64,000 nt of DNA, taken from contig OZ022257.1 in NCBI GenBank assembly GCA_963978905.1, positions 4,102,965 through 4,166,964 on the forward strand, written 5' to 3'. A program made the translations under genes and the position numbers. A model generated the notes under the pieces. It saw only the letters and a list, made by a program, of their open reading frames with translations, had not been told where the DNA came from and did no database searches. This document shows, piece by piece, positions 1 through 12,960 of the stretch. Origin of the DNA: Trichostrongylus colubriformis. Taxonomy: Eukaryota > Nematoda > Chromadorea > Rhabditida > Trichostrongylidae. The first letter of the stretch is position 1. Each line of letters opens with the position of its first letter.

Positions 1-179
1 TGTGGCTCCATGTTGATTTAAAAGCGTATGGGGCGGTGTGAGCCTTCTAATTTATGTTCAATCGAGAGACTTTGACAGAAAGAACTGCGAAAGGATTCGT
101 GACTACGGTACAGCCTTATAGTCAAGCTTTCTGCGTTCAACACCTTCCTAGTGATACGGACAACTGTCATTTTGAAATA

Positions 180-1195
180 AACTGCATTTCATATCCATAG
201 GTCCACCCTAATATTTATAATTACCAACGTTCTTCCAAATTCTACAAGGCTGTGGTGATTAACAGTAAGCTTTTTGTACTGGAATTCCCTAGACAAAGTG
301 TTTTCTGGGAATTGAGACATGAACCTTTTCATAATACATAGTCCTATTTTCACCGTTTCGAAACTATAGGTCCACACCTTAAATTAAGAGAATTTATTAC
401 GAGAACAAGCAACAATGGAGCAACTAATAACTTGCAGGTCCTTCTTCATTCCCACTGACTTCAATCAAGCGCTTATGCATGGTCCATGCTGGATTGGCCA
501 GGACGGCTGGATCTAGAGCAGTCCAAACTTCGACAATAGATTTCTTCAACCCTTCAACGGGATCGCACTGCTTGGCATCGCTGTAGATCCTTTGCGCCAT
601 GATTACCCATAAGACTTCCAGTGGATTCGGATCAGGAGAATAGGCCGGCCATAGGAGAACGGCTGCAATCTACGGCGTAGTTGACCGACTTGCACGGATT
701 GCAGCATTTACGTGAATGAAGGTGGACGACCTAGTCTTGCGGACGTAGAAATGGAAGGGGACGGTCTTCCAGGACCTTCTGGTAGTCCACCGAGTCCTAA
801 CGGCACGATACGAAAACCAGCTCGAGCAATCTATTCTCGCAAGAGGCACTCCACACCATGAGCGAACCTCCGCCAAAATTTCGTCCTGAAAATGACGGTG
901 GCTCCTTCCCCAGATCCCGCTAGTACTGCCTTCAAGCATCCGGTTCGTCGAGATCAAACTTCCTCTCATCGCTCCGGATCACCTCAAATAAAGAAGACCT
1001 GAGCAAGGCTTCAAAAAGATGAATAGTTACAAGCACCGTGCCTTGGATCAATCTCTTCCGCGGTTCATAGTCACGAATTCAATGCGAGCCACCTTAAGAC
1101 GTTCTGTAAGCTTCGAGTCTTGCTTCATAGTCTCTCTTGTGAGATTTTCAGGGGACTGAGAGACCCTCCACACGGTTGTTCTGCTCACAGAGAGA
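180..1195 (-). mobile_element. Tc1-like transposon relic, 5'-truncated
   Basis: The minus strand encodes the C-terminal two thirds of a Tc1-like DDE transposase, broken by stops and frameshifts. An SxxTVWRVSQ helix-turn-helix segment lies near 1190-1130, a SDERKFDLD segment near 935-960, and the PDPNPLE motif with the third acidic residue near 610-640. The left end (from 180, after a TA at 178-179) carries the terminal inverted repeat that contains ATAGGTCCACCC, and the same motif recurs internally at about 370. The copy at 57046-58628 aligns along its whole length until about 1195, where similarity stops, so the 5' half and its terminal repeat are missing. It is non-functional. This copy keeps the catalytic glutamate that the longer copy has lost. 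Confidence 0.85.
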
Positions 1196-2004
1196 GAATC
1201 TCTGGAAGACCGATCACAGTAGGCTGCTTGAAAAGATCATTGGTATTTTACTTGGTCCCTTTTTCGGATCGGTTTCAACTCCTGTTTTTCCCTATGCCTC
1301 CCTAAGGAAAGATAATATTCACGTCAGAAGCTATGTATGTCAAAGAACAGCACTTATGAGTTTGCGTGGTCTAGAATTAATCATTGTTCGTTAACGCCTG
1401 AAATAGCTGTTTTCCGTGGAAAGTACTATGTATAGTCCAAACCTCAATAATTCCAGCACGAACTAGAGCACCTGGAATGGAATGGGCTCTACTTTATCGA
1501 TGATTGTGGCTTTGTTTGTAGTTGAGACACCTACCAATCTACCATTGTAGCTTCTTAAAATGGAGCAGAACTATGCTTGCCACTTCCTCGCAACTACAAT
1601 ATTGTCCGCTTAAAAGGAAACATGTCTTCTAGCAAGCTCCGCCTGGTTGGTGACGTTTTTCTCTGCGGATGACGTCGCGATATAACTGTAGTCGAACCGA
1701 TTGTCAGAACTGTAGAGCTCTAGGACACCCTGCGTCCAGGTAGGTCATATCATGAGAGCACTGAACACGACGTGGACAGGTCAGATTGTCTCATCGAAAG
1801 CTAAACAGGTTCTTCTAGTACCATGGAACTTTAAGTGTCGTAAAACACCAACTTTTATAATCGAACAACTAGCAATGCATAGTTATGAGTTCTGCATTGT
1901 CGTAATGATATACCGTAATGAAGTTTTTGTGCCGACGGCTCGAACATAATCGAGATCAACGCAAAAGTTGTGCTGGGCAATTCTAGATGGCACCTTTTCG
2001 CGCT
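1196..2004. other. Unassigned sequence next to truncated Tc1 relic
   Basis: No gene or repeat is recognised here. A 72-codon open frame at 1176-1394 spans the truncation junction of the Tc1-like relic and continues into unrelated sequence. It matches nothing I know. Confidence 0.4.
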
Positions 2005-2140
2005 GCCGCTATGTGCCATCATGGGGCTTCACACACCCGAACCCAAGCTGGCCCAGTTGGCATAGATAGGCGTGGACAGCTTGGGTGCGAGCGAGTGTAG
2101 CGATGCGATGGCAAGCAGTGGCAGGTTCTTAGATAGTTAT
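2005..2140. repeat. Imperfect inverted repeat, GC-rich
   Basis: Left-arm segments CCCAAGCTGG and GCCATCATGG pair, with mismatches, with AGCTTGGGTGCG and CGATGCGATGGC on the right. The arms are about 50 bases around a short centre and are more GC-rich than the flanks. It could be a decayed foldback element. Confidence 0.4.
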
Positions 2141-5100
2141 CCTCAGAAAGTTATGAAGGCGCAGCCTGAGCACTTATCTGTGGATCTACCTGCCCCACAA
2201 AAGTAAGCCACTAATCCGATTATTACTTGATGAGCTTTGAGGAAAACATTGTTTCCATTTCTGCTTTACCTCATTGCCACACTTTTGAAGCCTTTTGAGC
2301 GTCACTCTGACCTTCAACCTGAACGCATAATACAACCCTTCATAAATATCATTCCGAATTTGGCGTAAAGGATTCTCGACATGAATGGAATCGAGCCTAT
2401 AGTGTTCTGTCAGCAGCGGCTGAAAGAAGCGATAGTTTTAGACATTTTCATGATACGCTCACTTAATAAGAACATCGTTCAATGCGATTTACCGAGTAAA
2501 GCAAAAAGGACCACTTATGTCACAAAAAAAATGGTGGATCGCTGTATCAAAGTACAGCACTCGAGCCTTTTTCATTTCCACAAGTTTTCTATTTCTAGAT
2601 ATATTAATTTACTCCGCTACTGCGACGTTCTTTGAAGCGATAATTACGGTAGGGGGAATTTTTTAAATTCACTCATTAACCTTTCAGAAGAGCTGTGAGC
2701 GAAAATGAATGCATTGTATGGTGCATATACAAGCAAGTTTCCTACGCAAGAAAGCCTATTTTTAGAATGAGCGTTTCTGCATGGTGTGTTAATGAACATC
2801 ATTTTTATTATGATCATCTCCATTCTGCAGCTTCATATTCAGCGGCCATGCGTGGGAGATGAATGAGGAGATGCAAGCAAAATTTCCTTCTAGCGTAATG
2901 AAACATTCTGTTCGCTGCGAAGACAGCTTCAATGCTTTTGCAACAACCCTATTAGTATAATGTGCAGCTTTAACCAGGTGAATACAGGGGTGTGTCGGAA
3001 AACATAAACAAGCTTTGTAGTCGAACATACTACAAATCATAATATTAGAAAATTTGTATTGCCTTTCGGTCGCTTCATTCTTTACCAGCTTTCCCTGCAG
3101 ACTTCAGCACTCCCATAATTTCGTGGGTTTTCGCCGCATTTTTGAGATCTTCGGAATTGCAGTCCGAAGGTCAGCTTTATGAGCTGATGTGTACTTGTTG
3201 ATGTTTCGCTGTGCATCACTTCAAGCATAACTGATCAAGGAACTCATTAGCTCATCACTTAAAGCACTCATGCGCTCGTTGGTGGCTCACATTTCCCAAT
3301 TAAGAGCAACGTAGATCTCTGTGAATAGAGGCGACACTGTTGACCATGTGTTCTCCGAACAACTACTGCTTCGCAAAGAACTTGCTTTTGCTTTTTGGCT
3401 TCAACTCTCCCTTGTCACTACTTAATCCCACAAAAATTCTGGAAAGCAATTTTCAATTTATGAGCCTGTTCAGAGCAGAAATGACCTAGCAATCGAGCAA
3501 GGATCACAGAAAATCTCTAAGATAGAGAGCTAAGCTTTTCTCTAACATACGCTACAACACTATATCTGGTCAAAATTTTCAGAGAAATTCCTCCCTTCCT
3601 GTGAGGGAAACTGAAGGTGCATTTAGAAGGTAATAAATATTAAGCATCTCGGCTTTCTTGGCATTTTTCATATTTCCTTATCCAAATAATATTACATAGA
3701 TCGAACTGCAAAAAATTACCCTTGACAGGAGAGGCGGCGTTAACACATGCAATGCATTGCGCTCCACCCACCCCCTCCCCCACTACCATTCAGCATGCGT
3801 TCTATATTTGACTTCTATTCTCAGTAACCTGCGCAGCAACTAGGTTACCGGAGGAAAGAAAAGGTCGCTAAGCCGCCATTGAATTCTTTTATGTAGCACA
3901 AATATGTACAGCGAAAAAGCAATCATTTTTGAAAATGCGGCTGTTAACCACGAGAAACCTGATTTTACACCCTCAGCGTCCTTGCCTTACAATATTCCCT
4001 AGCTTATTTTGGTTACCGTTTTACCTTCTTGGTGAATAGAACCGCTCAACAATTACTCTACCTTCTCTGTGCTGGTAAATGGAGGGTTCTGACCCTTAAG
4101 TTCGTATGCTCACACCATTTCCATATCTCCAGATTCTCCAACGTAGGCTGTAGCAGAGCTCCTCTCGAATGTCAGCTTGGCCTCTTAGCTCAAGCTTCTA
4201 TGACCATCCAGTACATCCGTTGCTCACTTATGGTAGGCCGTCCTCAACTCTATTTAGGGCAGATGCCCTCCGCCTAGATGTCAGCACTCGCTGCTACTAC
4301 AGCACCGCTGTGCAGCTCTCAACTCACTGCAACGTCTTCGAAGGCACCGGAAGGAGGGTGGTGGAGGAAAGCACAACTGACAGCGATGCAAGCTGTAATT
4401 AAGAAGACCACTTATGGAGCGATAGTCTATGGCGGAACTCCCATGGAAAAGTGCACCTCTGGAGTTTTAATCGCGATTTAATAGTTCAACTGGTCGAGTT
4501 TTTGCGATAGCTAGGCAACATTTGCGGCTGGCTGGCATACATACGTCGACCTTTGCCGTATGCGTCTACCCTCAGGAGCTAGTGATGCGGTGGGCAGAAA
4601 AAAATTGCGTAGGGGCCCTGTTTCATTCGTTTCCGGCTGTTGAATCCAGTTCTTTCTCTGCTGTTGCACAATTTAGAGCCTCGACTTCCAAAAATCGCAA
4701 CTGACTAATGTCACCCCTTCCAGTTTCTTCCAGTGCCTTCGACGACAAAGAATGACATGCACATTGCAGTATACCGTTTTGGTGCTCATTTCTGCTTTAA
4801 TGGTTGGCACCGACGACTTTTAAGGCTTTGAAACTTTACCTTCTGCACGTTATGCATTGCACTATTATGGTCCGACGTGCAAGAGGAGGCCCTACTCCAC
4901 GCTCCCCTCTCAATCTCACATCTTGCCTCGTCCGCGGTGTCAGAATGGACATAGCCTGTGGTATCCAGCATTTCTTTTCCCACCATAACCAGATAAAGCA
5001 GAAGTTGAGTGTTGACGACCTTCCTTGCAGATGCACGCAAGGATGGTCGTGACAGCTTGTTACTCAGTGCTTCTGAATCCCTTCATCTAATTCCAGTGCA

Positions 5101-8100
5101 CCACAATACTATTCAGGACAAACTTTCATACTCCTTGAAGGAACTATTTATCCTTCTCATAAAATGGAACTGCTGAAGGGAAATTCCAATGTTCAGAGGT
5201 CGTAAGACATCGGGGGATGATGGTAGCTGAGCTTTTAAAACTTTTTGAAGAAACGTCATCACTTTGTTTGGGATTCCTATTTGCATTCCTGTTGTTGTTT
5301 CCACCAAAAAATAAAGCTTCATTTATCCCAAATGCCATCGCTACAATTGTAGTGCCCACTTTCATCAGGAGAAAAGCATCTTCCAAGCGATTTCCAGCTC
5401 CATTTACCGATGGTTTGAGGTGTTCAACAATTGCGAAAATTTAATTAAAGTCGTATTCAATCTGAAAACAATTCCTTTCTAAGATCCAGCACGAGCATTA
5501 GGTCTTGCTTTTAAGTCACGTCAACAATGAGGAACGCAGAGGCCATACTGTGTGGAACCACGCTGGGAGCCAGGTGCAGAAACGATCGAGCAGTTATTTA
5601 GCGTAGGTGGAGAAGGGAAAGACTTTGTATATGAGAGCAGTCAAATACATTCTCGACGTCATTAAGCTTTATTCATGTCCTTCTTGCAAAAAAGGAAACT
5701 TAATTCAAATTACTTTGTCTTCTTCTTCACGTGCACGCCTTTGGCAGAATTTAATTTCTGCCGTTAACATTTACGTATGTATGTAATGACATGCGCAGTT
5801 ATTTGTGGTGGTAACTAAATAAACGCCCTCTCTCGTTATAATCATTCAAAGATTAAACTTGAAATGCTGTTAGGGAATTTCGTAGTTATACGTCATTGTC
5901 AAAACTATTATTATCCCTCACCAGTACGATGCTTGACAAAAGAAACGACAGTTTGTAGTAAACTTGTTCGTTATAAATCCAAAAATGTCGGTGGTTTCCG
6001 AGAAAATGGTGTGACGTAATAGATTGTGAATGGCTAGCGTTTAGCATCTGAGGAAAGCCTTTCGCATACGGAAAACTCCCCGAACCATCGTTTCTGTTAC
6101 CTCCGAATGTTCTTTACGTATATACATAGGATCTCATTGCATAGAATCGCATGAATTCTCGTACCGGCTTTCACTTTCTGGTACTAGACAAGTCAGTAGC
6201 TCAAAACGCGGTACTCTTTCTTCATAACCCATTTTTGAGACAAGACACAAATTAGTACTCGAAAATGTTACGCTCAAAAATAATTGGCTATAAGGAAGCC
6301 TAACGATCCGAAACCATGAGCAGGTGAAATTGCAAGAGCGTGTGTGTGGGTTGGCGTATTTTTAGTTGTAGCTGATGAGAAAGTTCCGCTTTCGCATGAA
6401 AAACCTTCATAACATGACGATTCATAAAAAGGAACTTGCCACCCAAAGTTATGGTAAGTAGTGCAAAGATTTTGTGTTCTTTGTGACTTCATCTCGTCCA
6501 CTAATAAATCATGTAATTAGTAATGAATGTATTTAAAACGCTATTCTTGACGCAGTAAAACACCATTTCTATTAAATACGATCGTTGTTGTTCATAATTA
6601 ACTTCGCCTACGTCCACACCATTATGGAAATGTAATTACTTGGACGCATTTACGCTGTCATTACTCATATTGACACTATAAAAACATAATGAAAAAAATC
6701 CCGCCTTCAGATTTGGCTCTTGTAAACTGCCGTACAATTTGAAGTTCAACATGACGATCAAATGGTCACCTACGACTGCATTCTTGCTCTTACTTGTATT
6801 CACAAACTCAGGTGGGAATTTCTTTCTTAACTTCACCTACTACTTCAAATGAGCTCTAGCCACAATAGCATAAAGTAGAATGCTCAGAAAAATGATGCTA
6901 CAGTGAGGGAAGGGGGGGGGGGCAAATCGTCAAATGTGAATTAATAATGTGTCTCTAAATAAACGTTGAGCAGTACTGTTGGTTTTACCATTCATACAAA
7001 TTAATTATGTAAATCGTGACATCTTCAGCGGATGACTGACACGTCAGCTATGCAAAGGTTACAATCCACATTCAACAATTGTCATACCTCACTCCTTAGG
7101 CCTTCCCACCTTCCTCGTCCAGCAATACTGTGATATTTTTTGAAAAAAAAACCTTCGAAATTGCTGTAAATATGGATGGTTGCACCGTGGTGGATGTATG
7201 AATGTGATAGGCACAGCTGACGCGGTTGTTGCCTTTCTAGTACATTTTAAAGATCGTACATATCTCTATGGAACGAGTAGCACAAGGTGAATATACGGTT
7301 TCTTGACGCACAACTCCTTGGATACCACTCATAATATTAAATATCATCAAAAATATCAAATATGCATCCGGATGCGTTTGTTGAGGTGATCTGTGAAGCA
7401 TCCTGCCATGAAGAGCTGCTTCCAATTAATCAAACCTGGACAGCTTGGGAAATGTTCTGATTAGTTTATGTCCAGTGCGGATGCTCTGGGAATAGAATAT
7501 GAGATCTATTAGATCACGCAGTATTTACGTTTTGGAAGCTAATGCGAGTCCCACCGGAATCCATGGCAATTGTCTTCACATCAACCCTTCTAACTCCATT
7601 TTGTTCATACATGACTAAGATCCCGAACTCTTACTAGTGGTCAGTAAAGAATACCGAATGTCAATTGTCATTAAATACGAAAGTGCAGTGCTCTCTACGA
7701 GAAATAAGACCCTTTTCCCACCGTTGATTCCAAATGAAGGCGGACTCTGCCAGCGAAAGGGGCGGGACATGTCATAGCAAGTGGCTGTTTAAAAAAGGCT
7801 TTTATAAAGCCTAGAGACGCTGTTATTCATCAGAGAATCCGTTACTTATAGTCTTTTCGAGCCCCTTCTTTCTTTTTTTATTTTTTTTTTTCATCTAGTA
7901 ACTTTTATTATCATCTCACCCCTACGATTGTCTTCAAACACTGCTCATGAGCCACAGTGCAACCTGCGGCTATCAAAGTTGTAAGGAACCTAAAAGTGCT
8001 ACAGAAATATTCCTCAAACGGATCTATGATTTGCGCCCAATCTTCAATCTCACCTTGCCGGGGTAAAAAAATTTTCAAACAAAAAGGTTTAAAAATATAT

Positions 8101-8516
8101 ACGAGTGCTATTGTTAACTTCATTTGAATACTCGAGTAGTTCGATCAGTCACCCAAGAATGGGTTTTTCAGAGTGTGTTCAAATGAAAGTGTTTTCGATA
8201 GGATATGCCTATGTCTAATGTAGTTGACAGAATCAATAATTCCCAAATTTGTACAAACCTTTCCAAATTTCAGTGACTCCATTTTTCATTGTACGGAAGC
8301 TGTCATCTGGTTCGACCTCCTATCATGATAACCCTGCTATAAGCCCTCTCAATCTGATGACCTTGGTAAATTTTCGTTTATTTCTTTCATGTTTCATGCT
8401 TCAATGGTAGTATTCACGAGAATGACCAGGCGACCTACCGCTTAGCAGGCGAGTAACATGGAAATAGTAAGAGCATATTGGCATTACCCTCTTGAAGAAA
8501 TCGCGCACAGAGAAAT
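2141..8516. other. Long region without identifiable genes
   Basis: No conserved domain, splice-supported exon chain, RNA gene or terminal repeat is recognised. Open frames are under 90 codons and overlap one another on both strands. Local features are a C-rich tract at about 3765-3785, a run of G residues at about 6908-6921, and poly-T tracts near 7870-7890. This may be intergenic or intronic DNA. Confidence 0.5.
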
Positions 8517-8612
8517 GAGTTTTCCCGTTACCCATATATTTATGTTGTCTTGCCTAATAAAAGCCTCATACAAGGCTTCACGCGAGAAGCGAATCCGGCT
8601 AAGATACAGACT
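8517..8612 (+). repeat. Partial, diverged copy of the TTAA foldback element
   Basis: The stretch reads like one arm of the palindromic element at 27623-28047. Shared blocks in order are AATGAGTTTT, TTACCCATA, TTTATGTTGT, TGCCTAAT, TTCACGCG, GCGAATC and AGATACAG. Only one arm is present, so this is a relic. The 94-codon frame crossing it is not a gene. Confidence 0.65.
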
Positions 8613-9539
8613 TTCAACCTTGAAACTTCAGCTGCTGCTCTTTCCGTGTCCTTTTACCAGATTTGAGAAACTTCCAAATGCTGCTTCTAGTGAACATGAG
8701 CGTGATGTTGTGTATTCAGATGAAACATTTCTTTTAGAATGACGCAATTCTCCGCCTAACTCAGAGACGGACTCCTGATCTACCGGAATCATTCTCTCCA
8801 TCGGCTAAGAGATTTTCTTTCACTGATAGCAGTTTGAAAGCTGCCAGTGGTCGATATCCGACATTCTTCTAACGCATTAGTCATACATACAAGTTGATAT
8901 ACTTCCTTTAAACACAATTCAAAGTTTCGATTTATTAGCCAAACGAATTTAAGGCAATGCCATATACAAGGAATGTTTTGAGCACCCAATTGACTTGTGC
9001 AAAAAAACTGACGACTTTGTTTTCATTGCGGGTAAGATACGGGCAGTCTCAGAATTTGACATTTCTTGATTAGCTAAGCGTTTACATATCATTCTCCTGA
9101 TGTTATCTCCGATAATATTGCTGTATGAGGTCTTATTGAGATCACTGAGTGTTGTACGTATAATGCTTATGTGCTATGAGTTGCTAAATAAAGATTTATC
9201 AAAAAACCAAAGAGAATAAAGATTAAAGTCCTTCTTAATAAGTTTGTTCGGCTTCTTGCTCTAACACAATCAGCTGCTATTGGGGGATTAATCAACCTGT
9301 GTCTGTAAAGATGGTGGGCAGGGTAGATGAACCTTGCATCAAGTTTGATAGTTCACTTAATTAGTTAGTTAGTTCACTCAATAATCCTGTAGTCGTTGAA
9401 ATACTATCCGAGGGCATATCTAGCAAAATTTCAAAAAGTTCATCTGGTAAAACTCGAAAATGTAGTGTGACAAGAGGCGCAAGGAGAATTGTCCTCTAAC
9501 ACTCCCTGAATATTTTTGATTTTTGATAAAACTGCTGCT
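8613..9539. other. No recognisable feature
   Basis: Apart from a short TTAGTTAGTTAG stutter near 9360-9372, nothing is recognised. Confidence 0.4.
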
Positions 9540-9652
9540 TATCGTGGCAGCTCGCGATGCGAAAGTTACTACGGATGCTGATTCGGACGGGACTCGAACC
9601 CGCACTTCATCCTTTCCGGGGAAATGTGCTAATCCATTACACTACCAACACC
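9540..9652 (-). repeat. tRNA-derived SINE-like module, minus copy
   Basis: Read on the minus strand from 9652, it has a tRNA-like head of about 70 nt. The head contains a pol III A box (TAGTGTAATGG), a D-arm-like GATTAGCAC, and a B box (GGTTCGAGTCC). A short tail ending CAGCATCC..GTAGTAAC follows. Other copies keep a TTGCCCATAACT block in the tail that is deleted here. The anticodon arm does not fold properly, so a working tRNA gene is unlikely. Near-identical modules sit at 9739-9840, 35165-35250 and 35343-35440. Confidence 0.7.
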
Positions 9653-9738
9653 CCTTTCACCTTAACTCAGCTTCTGAATGGTACCATTCATAAGCTGTGG
9701 TAAATACACTATTCGGAAGCTGAGTTAAGGTGAAAGGG
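9653..9738. repeat. Centre of the inverted SINE pair
   Basis: The 24-base segment before the A box on each side (CCTTAACTCAGCTTC and its complement) forms a perfect inner arm. It encloses about 45 bases that include the self-complementary GAATGGTACCATTC. The two modules are therefore joined 5' end to 5' end. Confidence 0.7.
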
Positions 9739-9840
9739 GTTTCGGTAGTGTAATGGATTAGCACATATCACTGGAAAGGATGAAGTGCGGGTTCGAGTCC
9801 CGTCCGACACCGAAGCTTTTGCCCACAACTCAGCATTATT
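9739..9840 (+). repeat. tRNA-derived SINE-like module, plus copy
   Basis: The acceptor-like GTTTCGG pairs with CCGACAC with one mismatch. A box TAGTGTAATGG and B box GGTTCGAGTCC match eukaryotic pol III promoter consensuses. The tail is AAGCTTTTGCCCACAACTC followed by AGCAT. It is the mirror image of the module at 9540-9652. Confidence 0.7.
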
Positions 9841-10074
9841 GTGGTAACTCCCCGAATAGTTTTTTAATCAAGAATTTCGAGATTAGAAAATAGTTTATAG
9901 GAAGTAGCTGGCCGCAGTAGAGAAAAACGGACGGTTTCCTTATGCTTTCCCCTTTGAGGTAATATTGAGTTTAGTGCGCTTTTATATTTCCTCATTTTAT
10001 CCCATACGTCGTGTATGACAGTGGGCCAGAAGCAAAAAGCAAAAGCAACATACAACTCGCAGAATCAGATAGAT

Positions 10075-10355
10075 TGCTTCTGCAGATATTAACGCCTTCC
10101 ATCAGCAGAGTTTATCAGCGGATACATGTGGAAATACAATGCGAGAGGATAAGACAGCTGCCGGGGGAATACAGGGTGGCGTACTGGGTCGATGTTGAAC
10201 GGAGCTGCAGTCATCGGTCCTGGTCGTCCAAGCGAATACCAGCTCCTATCAGCCTCGTTCTCATGCCGCTTCCGCCGTCGTAATGCCTGTAATCAGTTTC
10301 GATCATCAGAGTTTTTAGCACTCCACAACCCGATGACTCAATTTGGGGAAGTACT
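10075..10355. repeat. LTR-like direct repeat, left copy
   Basis: About 280 bases align in the same orientation with 15290-15565, allowing substitutions and small indels. Shared blocks include CAGAGTTTATCA, AATACAATG, GACGGAGCTGC or similar, TCGGTCCT, TCATGCCGC, TGCCTGTAATCAGT and GATGACTCA. The two copies bracket the minus-strand gag-like relic, as long terminal repeats would. No clear TG..CA ends or target duplication could be fixed, so they may simply be dispersed copies. Confidence 0.5.
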
Positions 10356-10499
10356 GATTCGATACGAGACCTCACACCTCCACGCCCTCTCTAAAGCGTG
10401 CGTCCCCGTTCGTGGGATATCCCCGAGTTCGAAAGTTCTAGGTTACTCCCTAACGAGAAATAGGAAAAAAGGAAAAAGGTGGAAAGCAAAGTAAAAAGG

Positions 10500-11599
10500 A
10501 GAAGGAAATTAAAAGGATAGGCGGAAATACTCACTTTGAGCGAACTTCTGCTAGTCTAACAATAAACAAACACCGTGGGGAGTCCGAAGACGTTGACGAT
10601 AAGATGTTGATCGTGAGCGTGCTGAAGGCGCGTGGTGAAAGCGACCACGATATCCATTCCCCCCCCCCTGTATCAAATCCAGAGCAGCTGCACGCTGATC
10701 GTGGTCTCTAATCCTCGAGAAGTCACTGGTGCACCTTATAGTACGTGACAATCGCTCTTAATGTACACCGCCAGAAACTCACAAACCAAGTTGCGGAGCG
10801 AACTGCTTTCTGTTCGTTGTAGTGTGACTATATCCTCAACCGTCCAGGGGCCGACGACTACATGCGGGATTTGTGGGCCTGGTAGGCTGAGGCGTAAGGT
10901 GAGCATCTCACGTTGATGTGCCGTAGTCCCGCTAATCAGAGTGCCGTCGTAGAGAAGTCGGTTTCGTGAAGCATTAAGTGCAGGATGCGCTCTGTAGGTT
11001 GTGAAGAGCCGGGCGAGTGGGACGTCATTCCGCATCTGAAGGTCCACTGCGCCGTAGCTTCCAAAGGCACCGCTAGCGAAGTCCTGGGGCAACGGACGTG
11101 GGGAGCGAGCTGATTGACAGTTCCAGTGTAAATATGCTTTGCCATGGAGAATCGTCTGAGCAAGGCGACAAATGTCGGCTCAGGTACCTGAGACTTTTCA
11201 TCGCCTATGATCACTTTGCTTGTCCAGCACATCAGGAAAGATTCCATCAGGCTCGGTTACGTAGAGCAACAAAGCGGTGATGATACACAGAATGCACGGG
11301 AAGCCTTACTCGTAGCACGATTTCGACGCCATTTTTAGTCGCCTACGGGTTATGGTCTCCTGCGAAGTAGTGGGATACACTCAGGAACGCAGCCATGCCT
11401 ATTGCATGGATCCCATGCTGAGCAATAGACAAGGGAAGAGAGTGACGCACAGCAGTAAACGGACTTCGGGAGAAGTTGTAGATGCAGAGGTGTCTGCACT
11501 CTGTTTGTGCGAGGGAGCGCCCATGGATACCTTGGCTATTGCTTCATTACGTCTGAGGAGTGGCGGCAAGCAAGCCTCTGACTGTTGTAGCTGTTGTTG
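10500..11599 (-). other. Retroelement-like interior, not assignable
   Basis: The DNA is GC-richer than the flanks. The longest minus-strand frames (10736-11092, 118 codons; 10936-11247, 103 codons) overlap each other and show no motif I recognise. Position downstream of the gag-like relic suggests a decayed pol or spacer, but no protease, reverse transcriptase or integrase motif is visible. Confidence 0.3.
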
Positions 11600-12960
11600 C
11601 GAATCTTTAAACGACGCCGGGTGGGTAGGATGGTGTTCTGTGGTCAGAGGAGGGCGCGTTGGCCAATGCAAAAAGGGATTCACGCTGTACGTCTGATGGG
11701 AACCCCTCACGCGAAGACGTTTGCTTGAGAGCTGTTGGAGGCTCGCGCAGCGAAGGACCCTGGCTGCGCAGGGAGGGACATGCAGCTGCGAGGTGGGCCA
11801 ACACACCACAATTGAAGCAGCGGACTTCCGGCTGATAAAAATTCCGTCTTAGATGGCGCTGTTGCTGTAGGAGGTTGGTGGATATCCCCTGGCAAGGTCT
11901 GTCCCAATTGCGTGCTACTGTCTCCGAAAAAAACGGCGCTTGCGGGCTGGTAGTTCCAGTATTCACATGGAAGCCGGAGGTGCGGAAGGGTGAAGCAACC
12001 GAGCAGCGGTGACTTCCCTCAGCGATTGCTCGACTGTTTGAGCTTTGTTACCCGCTTGCTCAAAAGTAGTGATCCCGCCTAAATGACGAAATAGCGGCTA
12101 TCTCACCACATGCGGCCGAAAAATTCCTCGAGTATGCGTTCCTTTAGCGTGAATGAGCCCTGGCTCGACATGGCTGCTCGCACCAAGGAAGCGATTCGCG
12201 AAGGAGGTACGTGACTAGCCGGGTTTCTGCCGACACGTGGCAAGTTGTTGAAGGGCTAAGTATCACTGGTGCCTTTCAAAGTAGAACGTAAGGTGGTTCA
12301 TGACTCCTGAGTAGCTAGTTCTTACCGCTGCATTCAGTTCCTTTACCTTCTCCTGGCTACACCACGAGGTGAGAGAATCTGTGTGCTGCTCGTCGGTTAG
12401 GGAGATGGTTTCATGCGCATGATGTCCTCCAACCGGCGAAGCCACATCGAAAAATGGACACAAATCTACGGGGGCCCCGAAAGGAGAGCGACTTTGGAGG
12501 AGACAGCGGGATTGGACATGGTGACGGATGGCAAACTGACCAGACCCTTGTCCATACCTAAAGAGGACTCCTTCAGCTTCTCCTTGAGGGCTTACCTGTT
12601 CTCTTTTATTTTATGGGTCAGAATAGTAGCCGAAGCGCAAGTGTCGCTCCACACTTGTGTCAAAGCCGATTAGGTGAGATCACGAATAGTCTCAGCGTCT
12701 CGCCCATAGAAGCTAACTTCATCGGCGATTTGTGAGCAAAGGTAGGTTTCATCGAGGTCTCTCGCTTTGGGAGTTGGTGTTGGGCGGCCGGGCAGAAGTC
12801 CACCTGGTGAGAGTGATGATGCTTGAGGCGTGCTGCGATTGGCAGGCATGGATTGGCGAATAGTATGAGAAACAGAAATTTGAACGATTTTCAACAAAGG
12901 GTAGTGTATTAAACTGAGTCGAGTGGTTTGCTCCGCCTCTACTCACACGAACCACTGTTT
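11600..12960 (-). pseudogene. Gag-like relic with CCHC zinc knuckle
   Basis: The minus-strand frame at 11966-11607 contains CFNCGVLAHLAAAC, a CX2CX4HX4C zinc knuckle typical of retroelement nucleocapsid regions. Upstream on the same strand (12897-12670 and 12463-12263) are proline/serine-rich and charged frames that look like the body of a Gag protein, separated by stops and frameshifts. No intact frame remains. LTR-like direct repeats lie on both sides (10075-10355 and 15290-15565), but the interior is too short for a full pol. It is either a deleted LTR retrotransposon or a non-autonomous derivative. The superfamily is not assigned. Confidence 0.6.

Noticed and set aside
11352..11809. 114- and 136-codon overlapping frames on both strands
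   Set aside because: They overlap the gag-like relic in other frames and lack motifs.
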